From positions 1 to 35,494 of the forward strand of contig JACOMS010000009.1 in the NCBI GenBank assembly GCA_014324115.1: a DNA stretch of 35,494 bases, read 5' to 3'. Position 1 is the stretch's first letter; each line of letters starts with the position of its first letter. The translations under genes and the position numbers were made by a program. Positions 1 to 6,443 of this stretch are shown piece by piece. The notes beneath the pieces are model-generated. The model ran no database searches and had not been told where the DNA came from. It was given only the letters and a program-made list of their open reading frames with translations. Origin of the DNA: Hyphomonadaceae bacterium. GTDB lineage: Bacteria > Pseudomonadota > Alphaproteobacteria > Caulobacterales > Maricaulaceae.

Positions 1-69
1 CGCAATTACAATCCGGACGTATTGTTACTGGATGAAAATAATGAGGTCATTCACACGCCGGTTCATTAA
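1..69 (+). CDS. C-terminal end of an unidentified protein (partial)
   Basis: Frame 1 is open from the first base to a TAA stop at 67-69 and gives 22 residues ending in EVIHTPVH. The fragment is too short to assign to any family. It runs in the same direction as the tRNA gene that follows. It could be a chance open frame, because only 22 codons are visible. Confidence 0.35.
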   Translation, partial: RNYNPDVLLLDENNEVIHTPVH

Positions 70-227
70 ACTTACGCGCAGCGGCCGAAAAATCAGCCAG
101 AATCATCTGTGCGATAGGGCTCTCCGGATCAGTGCGCAGTCTCGAATGTCAAATTCACGCTGACAGACAAACGCCTCTCCCCCGGCTTTAACGGGTATCG
201 TGACCCGCACGTCGGCAACTTTGGCCT

Positions 228-255
228 TTGCAACATGAGGCGCGCAGGTTATATC
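228..255 (+). promoter_or_regulatory. Possible promoter of the tRNA gene
   Basis: TTGCAA at 228-233 and TATATC at 250-255 are separated by 16 bp and resemble sigma70 -35 and -10 boxes. Transcription would start about 10 bp before the mature tRNA end at 272. The rest of 70-271 shows no convincing gene. This is inferred from box similarity and position only. Confidence 0.35.
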
Positions 256-271
256 CGCGACCTTGACCAGT

Positions 272-348
272 GGGGGGATAGCTCAATTGGTTAGAGCCAC
301 CGGCTCATAACCGGTCGGTTGGGGGTTCAAGTCCCTCTCCCCCTACCA
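272..348 (+). tRNA. tRNA with CAU anticodon (Met or lysidine-type Ile2)
   Basis: A complete 77-nt cloverleaf can be folded. The acceptor stem is GGGGGGA/TCCCCCT with one terminal G-U, the D stem is GCTC/GAGC, the anticodon stem is ACCGG/CCGGT with loop CTCATAA, the variable loop has 5 nt, and the T stem carries loop TTCAAGT. The 3' CCA is encoded at 346-348. The anticodon is CAT at 306-308. The G-rich acceptor and the absence of initiator features argue against tRNA-fMet. Elongator Met and the lysidine-modified Ile (CAU) isoacceptor cannot be separated by eye. The accessory island begins about 220 bp downstream, a common position relative to tRNA genes, although no integrase or duplicated tRNA 3' end was found. 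Confidence 0.93.
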
Positions 349-370
349 TTTGCCCGCTGCAAACTTCCGC

Positions 371-421
371 CCCGGCATGCCCTCGCGCCCGGCATGCCCT
401 CGCGCCCGGCATGCCCTCGCG
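371..421 (+). repeat. Three tandem copies of a 17-bp repeat
   Basis: The 17-bp unit CCCGGCATGCCCTCGCG occurs three times head to tail without a mismatch (371-387, 388-404, 405-421). Each unit contains the palindrome GGGCATGCCC-like core GGCATGCC. The array lies in the 220-bp gap between the tRNA and the methyltransferase gene. The rest of this gap (349-568) shows no supported gene. Confidence 0.9.
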
Positions 422-568
422 ATGGAGCGCCGCCCCTCATGCAAGGTTGCCCCCGCGCGGTTGTACAGCCCCGTCTTTCGGGTCCCGCAAGAGTGGACAA
501 CCTGATTCCGTTCATTGTTGCACTATTGCTTCCTGGAACACCCCCTCTTTTTGTTTATGTAATTCCTC

Positions 569-2147
569 GTGAAAATACCGTTTGTGGATATATTCGCCGG
601 ACCGGGCGGGCTGGGTGAAGGCTTTTCCCGTTATTCAGTTCTTTTTGGAAGTAGCCCCGTGCGGTTCAAGGCTGTGCTATCCATTGAAAAAGATTCTGTG
701 GCGGCAGAAACATTGACTCTGCGAAGCTGGATACAGCAGTTCAGGCCGGAGGATATTCCCGAAAGTTATTACAATGCCGTTCGGAAGTCCGGCACGTTTG
801 ATGCCCTGTATTCCACTAAACAGTGGGAGATTGCCGGGAAATCTGTGTGGAGTGCCGAGCTGGGCAACGTGTGTAATCAGGAACTCCACAACCGTATCAG
901 GAAAGCGATCAGGAAGGCAGAAAGCTGGGTCTTGCTGGGAGGCCCGCCCTGCCAAAGCCTATTCCCTGGTCGGGCGTTCACGAATGACCGGCATCATGGG
1001 CAAAAATTTTTACCAGGATCAGCGGCATGTTCTGTATCGGGAATATCTTCGCATTGTTGCCGTTCACCAGCCACCGGTTTTTGTGATGGAAAATGTAAAG
1101 GGGATCCTGTCCTCCAGAATTCCCGAAGCGAATGGAAAGCCTGAAAGGATATTCCCCACAATTCGAAAAGACCTTGCAGAGCCTTGTCGCGCCTTGGAGG
1201 AAGACAAGGTTTACCAGTCACTGAAACCGTTCCACCCCGGGACGGACAAGAACTATAACCTGTTTTCCTTTGTGAAGGAATCTGGTCCCGGCGGTCCGAA
1301 AGACCAGGATTTCGTCATAAGGTGCGAGGATTACGGGATTCCCCAAAACCGGCATCGTGTCATATTACTGGGTATAAGGGAGGACATTGACACCATGCCC
1401 CGAACCCTGCGCCGATCATCACCTGTCGCCTTGAAAGATGTTTTGCAAAACCTCCCGGCTTTGCGCAGCGGCCTCTCCAAAGGAGAAGATAGCCTCAAAG
1501 CTTGGCAGGCGGCCATGAAGAAAAATATGCCGGAAGATGCAAAATCCCGCCTTGCACAAAATGACTTGAAAACCAGGCTCGAAGAAATTCTGTCCGGGGA
1601 AGGTTTTGATTCACGTGGACAGCCCTTTGTGCCTCATGATGCAGAAAACGGCAAGCATAAAGTTTCAGAGTGGATGTCCGACCGGAATCTGGGCGGGGTT
1701 CTGCAACATGAAACTCGAGCCCATATGGCATCCGACCTGGGCCGGTATCTGTTTGCCTCACTCATGACGGAGAGGCTTGGTGCTACACCAAAACTTCAAC
1801 GGTGGCCTGTAGGCCTTTTGCCAAAACACAGGAATGTAACCGTTGAAAAAGGTGCCGTTTCCGTGTCGGGGTTTGATGACAGGCTTCGGGCGCAGGCCTG
1901 GGACAAACCTTCTGCAACCGTCACATCCCACATCTCAAAAGACGGACATTATTACATTCACCCGGATCCGGCCCAATGTCGCAGTCTTACAGTCAGGGAA
2001 GCCGCCCGGCTGCAAACATTCCCGGACAATTACTTTTTCTGTGGTAACCGGACGCAGCAATACCATCAGATTGGCAATGCCGTCCCCCCGTTTCCGGCCG
2101 CACAACTGGCCTCTGTTGTAGCGGATATACTGGAAAAATCCGGCTAG
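569..2147 (+). pseudogene. C5-cytosine DNA methyltransferase, frameshifted in motif IV
   Basis: This gene encodes a Dcm/M.HhaI-type enzyme that methylates carbon 5 of cytosine. The N-terminal half reads from GTG at 569 (an in-frame TAA at 560-562 rules out an earlier start). It has motif I (VDIFAGPGGLGEGF) and motif IV up to GGPPCQ. The frame then needs a +1 shift after the CAA codon at 953-955: the AAA run at 954-956 holds one base too many. From 957 the other frame continues with AYSLVGRS, motif VI (FVMENVKG), motif VIII (IPQNRHRVILLG), motif IX (SLTVREAARLQTF) and motif X (QIGNAVPPF), and stops at 2145-2147. The repaired protein would have about 525 residues. The break sits at the catalytic PCQ loop, so neither half alone can be active. 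It may be a true mutation, a phase-variable state or a sequencing error. The stop overlaps the vsr stop on the other strand by 4 bp. Confidence 0.9.
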
Positions 2148-2503
2148 CCGCGGCCTGTCAGTTCAATACTGTCAGCTCCGCCTTCATCAAGTATCCCTGA
2201 TTCAGCTTTTTTATCCCGTTGGATATTGCCTTCGATTTTGTCTTTCCAGAAATCCGTGTTGGATTCGGGTACCTTGAAAAGATGACAGCCCCGGTGCCCG
2301 TGCCAGAAACATCCATCGACAAACACAACAACCCTGTGCCGTTTGAGAATAATATCGGGTTTTCCAGGCAGCGTCCTGTCATGAAGACGAAACCTGAAGC
2401 CGCGTGCATGCAGCAGTTTTCTGATCAAGGCTTCCGGCCCGGTGTTTTTGCCCCGAATTCCTGCCATCATCCGGCTGCGCTTTTCCCGGCTCACGATATC
2501 CAT
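2144..2503 (-). CDS. vsr: Very short patch repair (Vsr) endonuclease, 3' end damaged
   Basis: Vsr nicks DNA beside T:G mismatches that arise when 5-methylcytosine deaminates, and it usually accompanies a C5 methyltransferase. The protein from ATG at 2503 has 119 residues, against 156 in E. coli. It keeps the core: RSRMM near residue 10, LPGKPD with the metal-binding Asp50, and CFWHGH at 65-70. An earlier ATG at 2566 would add 21 residues unlike Vsr. After RDKK (residue 99) the family pattern is lost, and the usual GWRVLxxWECE segment is missing. Dropping one A from the six-A run there gives a better matching tail (LNQGYLMKAELTVLN), which still stops before WECE. The gene is convergent with the methyltransferase. 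A TATAAT box lies only about 8 bp before the ATG and no good ribosome site is seen, so the mRNA may be leaderless. Activity is doubtful. Confidence 0.85.
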   Translation of the reverse strand: MDIVSREKRSRMMAGIRGKNTGPEALIRKLLHARGFRFRLHDRTLPGKPDIILKRHRVVVFVDGCFWHGHRGCHLFKVPESNTDFWKDKIEGNIQRDKKAESGILDEGGADSIELTGRG

Positions 2504-2553
2504 ACCGGATATTATAGCCCGATATGCAGACGGGGGAAGCCAAACATTCACCC

Positions 2554-2632
2554 ACATATATGTCAAACATTTTCCATATATAAGAAAAATAAATCAAATA
2601 TATGTTGAAAATATCCGATAGCCTCCTTAAGT
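2554..2632. promoter_or_regulatory. A/T-rich divergent control region of vsr and the ATPase operon
   Basis: The gap between vsr and the rightward operon is strikingly A/T-rich compared with the rest of the window. It holds a perfect 10-bp palindrome, ACATATATGT (554-563 in the 2 kb block, i.e. 2554-2563). The direct repeat ATATATGT occurs at 2556-2563 and 2598-2605. TTGAAA at 2605-2610 with TTAAGT at 2627-2632 is a weak promoter candidate for the operon. The spacing and repeats would suit a regulator site, but no regulator gene is present in the island. This is inference from pattern only. Confidence 0.35.
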
Positions 2633-2639
2633 CAGGTGT

Positions 2640-2864
2640 ATGCAGGACAAGCACAAGAAATTTACTTCCCTCGCAGAAGCGAGGGTCAACAAGTTGATCA
2701 AAAGCATCAAGCTCATAGGCAATCTGGCTAACAAGGCTTCGTACGCCTACACGGATGCTGAGGTAAAACAGATGTTTAGGGCTATCCAGGAAGAGCTGGA
2801 TGCTGCCCGCCGGAAATTTGCAAGCGACGGCAAAAACGGTGGAGACGAGTTCAGGTTCAAGTGA
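2640..2864 (+). CDS. Small conserved-looking protein, first gene of the ATPase operon
   Basis: This 74-residue protein is charged and probably all helical. It contains FTSLAEARVNKLIKSIKLIG followed by NLANKASYAYTDAEVKQMF. This pattern (helix, LIGNL-N, aromatic-YT, EV--MF-A) is one I associate with small proteins found beside restriction or helicase genes, but I cannot name a family with certainty. It has no signal peptide, membrane segment or catalytic motif. The ATG at 2640 is preceded only by a weak AGGTG. Its TGA overlaps the GTG start of the ATPase gene (GTGA, 2861-2864), so the two are probably translationally coupled. It may be an adaptor or subunit of the ATPase complex. Confidence 0.75.
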   Translation: MQDKHKKFTSLAEARVNKLIKSIKLIGNLANKASYAYTDAEVKQMFRAIQEELDAARRKFASDGKNGGDEFRFK

Positions 2865-4783
2865 GACGGACTATGGAAACAGGCCGGTTTAAACTCAGGT
2901 TTCTCCCCAATGAGGCAGATGAAGGCGAGGGGCTAAATCATCCGGGGCTGGAGCATTATCTAAGCCACCCCTATGCCGGCATGGCGCGGGAGACCGGCCA
3001 AAACAGCCTTGACGCACGCAACAGCGATGAAGATCCGGTTGTCATGGTTTTTGAGAAAAAAATGATTAAGGCTGGGGCCATTCCCGATTTGGATGAACTC
3101 TCAAGGGTTACGGATATTTGCCTCAGGCAGGCCAAAGACAAAAAAGAGGTCAGCTTTTTTGAAGATGCAAAACGTATATTGGGCAATGAGCAAATCCCTG
3201 TCCTGGTTATTTCGGACCACAATACGACAGGTGCTGACGGGGAACAGTTTCATGCGCTGACCAAATCGACAGGCATAAGTGAAAAGGGAGAGGCGGATTC
3301 AGGCGGTTCGTTCGGTATCGGCAAATTTGCGGCCTTTGCTGTTTCGGATTTGCGAACTGTTTTTTATGCAACGTGTTTTGAGGAAAACGGAACGGAAAAA
3401 CAGCTTTATCACGGCAAGACACTATACCGATCATTCGAAGATCCGGATGCGACAGAGCACAACAGCAGGCGTGCAACAGGGTATTGGGGGAATTCGTCGG
3501 ATTACAGCCCGATTGACTCACCCGGGAACGTCCCGGCCTGGATGTTACGGGACAATACCGGAACGACCGTCTTTTGTCTCGGCATGCGTGAGAGGAGCGA
3601 ACAATGGGCATTTGAAACCTTTACAGTGCTGCTACGCAACTTTTTTGCGGCGATTCACGAAAAAAAGCTGGTGTTTAAAATCAGCAACAATGATGGAAAT
3701 GTACACGAAATAAGTTCTGACAATCTGAAAGAAAATCTTGATTCGAAAGCGGTTTCGGACACAGCTGCAGATTTACAAATCGGCGAGCAGCTGGAATCTG
3801 CAAGAGCTCTGTATCGGTGTCTGACTGACCCGGACGCCAAACAGGAACAAATCGAAATCGGGGAGGCCGGGAAGTTTACATTCAGGATATTGCTGCGCGA
3901 CAACATCGGTTACCATTTCGGGTTTATCAGAAACGGTATTTTCATAACGGACAACCTTCGGGCTTTTGGCCAGAGCTTTAGCCGGTTTCCCATGTATAGC
4001 GACTTTGCATGCCTCGTATGGCCTTCCGATGCGGCTACCGGTGCGATTGTAAAAACCCTTGAGAACCCCAGACATGATGAGCTGACCGCAGAGCGTATCA
4101 CAGACCCGATTGAGGCGCAAAAACGGAAAGTCGCGTTTAAAAAACTGGCATCGCGTATAAGGGATCTACTGAAAGAAAACGCCAGACAGGACCCGGAAGA
4201 CAGGGTGGATCTTGACGAACTGAACGAGTTTTTCGCCTCCGAACTGGAACAGGGTGATGATGAGGGTGACGACGAGAGCCTGACAAAGGTCGTTATTACC
4301 AAAGTTGAGACGAAAAAACCCACACCCGATCGTAAAACTGATCCCGAGGGGCCGGACACGGGTGGAGAATCGGGAGCCGCAGACGAACGGGGGATACATG
4401 GCGGGCCCGGGCCCGGTCACGGAGATAATGACGGCGACGGCACCGGACGGCCCGGTGATGACTCCGGCGACACAGTGATGGGGTTCAGGAAGACTTATGT
4501 TACAGATACAAGAGTTGTTCAGGATAAGACATCTTCAAAATACCGCATCATCCACTTTACGCCTGTGGATACCGGAACCGTCAGACTCAAAGTCCGCTCC
4601 CAGGGTATAACGAACAACGATGTTATCAGGATACGAAAGGCGGGAAGCCTGCGCAGGTTTGCCAATAAAATTCAAACCCGGGTCACAACTGCGGATCGAC
4701 AGTCCGTTGCGGTTGAACTTGAAATTGACTTTCGCGGCGCACTTCTGTGTGACTTTGAAATCCGCCCCGGAGACCCCGCATGA
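2861..4783 (+). CDS. MORC/MutL-like GHKL (Bergerat-fold) ATPase
   Basis: This 640-residue protein has an N-terminal GHKL ATPase domain. The N box is RETGQNSLDA (Glu44, Asn48, Asp51), the second motif is SDHNTTGADG around residue 119, and the glycine loop is GGSFGIGKFA at 148-157. This order matches the MutL/MORC group rather than histidine kinases or gyrase; no kinase or topoisomerase region follows. Residues about 170-480 form an S5-like and helical region. A Gly/Asp/Pro-rich linker (about 486-537) leads to a roughly 100-residue C-terminal module rich in predicted beta strands. The GTG at 2861 overlaps the previous stop; ATG at 2873 is the alternative start. In known prokaryotic MORC-type systems the ATPase sits beside C5 methyltransferases and nucleases. 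It probably clamps or remodels DNA for restriction. No nuclease motif was seen in the protein itself. Confidence 0.85.
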   Translation: MRRTMETGRFKLRFLPNEADEGEGLNHPGLEHYLSHPYAGMARETGQNSLDARNSDEDPVVMVFEKKMIKAGAIPDLDELSRVTDICLRQAKDKKEVSFFEDAKRILGNEQIPVLVISDHNTTGADGEQFHALTKSTGISEKGEADSGGSFGIGKFAAFAVSDLRTVFYATCFEENGTEKQLYHGKTLYRSFEDPDATEHNSRRATGYWGNSSDYSPIDSPGNVPAWMLRDNTGTTVFCLGMRERSEQWAFETFTVLLRNFFAAIHEKKLVFKISNNDGNVHEISSDNLKENLDSKAVSDTAADLQIGEQLESARALYRCLTDPDAKQEQIEIGEAGKFTFRILLRDNIGYHFGFIRNGIFITDNLRAFGQSFSRFPMYSDFACLVWPSDAATGAIVKTLENPRHDELTAERITDPIEAQKRKVAFKKLASRIRDLLKENARQDPEDRVDLDELNEFFASELEQGDDEGDDESLTKVVITKVETKKPTPDRKTDPEGPDTGGESGAADERGIHGGPGPGHGDNDGDGTGRPGDDSGDTVMGFRKTYVTDTRVVQDKTSSKYRIIHFTPVDTGTVRLKVRSQGITNNDVIRIRKAGSLRRFANKIQTRVTTADRQSVAVELEIDFRGALLCDFEIRPGDPA

Positions 4784-5619
4784 GAATTTCGAACGAAACC
4801 ATAAGGTATCTCCATCCGGTATATAGCGCGGCCAGCGGAGATTATGATGATTATGCTGCCGATTTCGGGATTGAAGTGGCGCAGTCCGGCGAGGACATTG
4901 AAGTCCGGTATGAGTCCCGGATCGGAAACGCATTCCTGCAGGACGCGATAGCAAAAAAGCAAATCCTGCCGGGGTTTTTCGTGGTGTGTGAGGATACCAT
5001 GTTCAACAGGCTCATGCCTGCGTCAATGGGAAACGGGACATTTGCGCTTGAGGCCGCGCAGCTTTACGGTCGTGTGGATATCCGGCCCGTCTGTTACATT
5101 TCAGATGCTTTCAATCCCGCCAGACATGAAAGCATGAATGACGAATTCCCGGACACCATCCGCTTCGAGCCTCATTCACTGGCTGTTATTGGGCCCGCGC
5201 GCTATTTTAATGTCAAACCGGAAAAACTTCAGCCCTTCGGCAACATTTATTGTCTTGTAAAGAATGACTCCATACCCGAGGGGGAGATAAGGGTGGATGT
5301 CGGTGAAGACCCTATCCAGATTGCAGCGGCCCCGGGCACCTACGGCTTCCTGACCGCCATGCGTAACCGGTCTGACACCCGGGACGTGTTAATGAATGCC
5401 GTTTATCTACCGGCCGTGATGGAGACCCTGTCGGCCTTATCGGGTGGCGGCGGGGACCTCGACCAATACGCATGGCATGGTGTAATCGCAAGCAAGTGCG
5501 AAGAACTCAAACTCAATCCACGTGACAAAAATTCATCAGGTCTGGAAATGGCCCAGAAATTGATGAAGCGTCCACTTCAACGCTTGGAGAAAACTGTGCG
5601 CAAGAGAGAGGCGCAATGA
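4780..5619 (+). CDS. Uncharacterised protein of the MORC-ATPase operon (279 aa)
   Basis: The family is not recognised. The protein has 279 residues, no signal peptide and no membrane segment. Residues 1-200 look like a mixed alpha/beta domain, with stretches such as ILPGFFVVCEDTMFNRL and AVIGPARYFNV. The last 75 residues are helical and basic, ending RPLQRLEKTVRKREAQ, which could contact DNA or a partner. No PD-(D/E)XK, HNH or PLD motif is evident. Its ATG overlaps the ATPase stop (ATGA, 4780-4783), and its stop overlaps the next start the same way. Such coupling suggests fixed stoichiometry with the ATPase. It may be the specificity or effector subunit, but this is inference. Confidence 0.8.
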   Translation: MRISNETIRYLHPVYSAASGDYDDYAADFGIEVAQSGEDIEVRYESRIGNAFLQDAIAKKQILPGFFVVCEDTMFNRLMPASMGNGTFALEAAQLYGRVDIRPVCYISDAFNPARHESMNDEFPDTIRFEPHSLAVIGPARYFNVKPEKLQPFGNIYCLVKNDSIPEGEIRVDVGEDPIQIAAAPGTYGFLTAMRNRSDTRDVLMNAVYLPAVMETLSALSGGGGDLDQYAWHGVIASKCEELKLNPRDKNSSGLEMAQKLMKRPLQRLEKTVRKREAQ

Positions 5620-6362
5620 ATCAGCTGTATCATATCTCGACGGCTGTTCTGGATGATCTGCGAAACAATATCGACAACCATGTTGAGAGATACAGGACGG
5701 TGGGCGGTTTTGAGGACCTCTGTAAGGATGACAGCCGCTGGAATATAAAGCTGGATGTGGATGTGGATATGGAGCGACTGCGCGCCATCACCCATGACCG
5801 TAAAAAAACGGCTTCCGGGTCCGACCATGAAAACTCGATTGCCGTTGGTGAGGCCCTGGAAGGACTTACTCCTTCCCTTGCATGCCGGGAAGAAATATGG
5901 GCGCGCCTTACTCACGTCGAATGCAATGACTACGCCTGGTCGCGGTGGTTGGGAAATACCGGAGAGGCCGATTTTTCCCGTAGCGTGCGCAAGCACTTTT
6001 TTGCACCCGGCCGTACGGGAATCAGGGATGATAATGCAATATCAAGGTTATGGTGGAACTATCACATTGCCAGATCAGTCATGCCGCAGGACCCGGAACG
6101 GGCTTTGAAGAGCCTGCTGAAGACGGTAGATATAAGGCAAGACATCATCAAGGACCGTCCCTGGATAAGCATGCGAAAAGAGCTGTGTGCCGGTATCATC
6201 AGGAAAATGGAAAAAACTCCGGAGTTGGCAAAAAAAAAGAGTTTTCGCAGATTCATGAAAAACGTGAATTTGCGGGGTGGGGGCATTGTGTTCGAGGTCA
6301 TGACGGATCAGAAGATTGACGACTTTCTTTCATCCTGCGCAGATTCTACAGCCTCGCCTTGA
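5616..6362 (+). CDS. Uncharacterised protein, last gene of the MORC-ATPase operon (248 aa)
   Basis: The 248-residue protein begins MNQLYHISTAVLDDLRNNID and is largely helical. It resembles from memory a domain of unknown function (possibly the DUF6339 type) found near restriction genes; I hold this weakly. Visible features are a Trp/Arg-rich middle (WARLTHVECNDYAWSRW, then RLWWNYHIARS) and a basic C-terminal third with RPWISMRKELCAGIIRK. There is no signal peptide, transmembrane segment or known nuclease motif. The ATG overlaps the preceding TGA (5616-5619). The island ends here: the next gene lies on the opposite strand and belongs to a different pathway. Confidence 0.78.
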   Translation: MNQLYHISTAVLDDLRNNIDNHVERYRTVGGFEDLCKDDSRWNIKLDVDVDMERLRAITHDRKKTASGSDHENSIAVGEALEGLTPSLACREEIWARLTHVECNDYAWSRWLGNTGEADFSRSVRKHFFAPGRTGIRDDNAISRLWWNYHIARSVMPQDPERALKSLLKTVDIRQDIIKDRPWISMRKELCAGIIRKMEKTPELAKKKSFRRFMKNVNLRGGGIVFEVMTDQKIDDFLSSCADSTASP

Positions 6363-6443
6363 CTACCGCCGGGTCCGAAACCTGACCCTGCCGGGAAACA
6401 CGGCGCTCTCCCAATCGCTCTCACGCCGCCACGTCACCAAGGG

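Noticed and set aside
319-618. 99-aa rightward open frame covering the tRNA 3' half and the 17-bp repeats
   Set aside because: It overlaps a well-folded tRNA, its composition comes from the GC-rich repeat, and it runs into the methyltransferase in another frame.
950-962. Programmed +1 frameshift to make the full methyltransferase
   Set aside because: No known slippery codon, stop codon or internal ribosome-like stimulator is visible at the site; mutation or read error is simpler.
774-2147. 457-aa open frame read as a complete methyltransferase
   Set aside because: Its first 60 residues make no sense as a methyltransferase; motif I and PCQ lie in the other frame, so it is only the 3' part of a frameshifted gene.
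349-6443. Direct repeat of the tRNA 3' end marking an integrated element
   Set aside because: No second copy of the tRNA tail and no integrase gene were found up to the first gene beyond the island.
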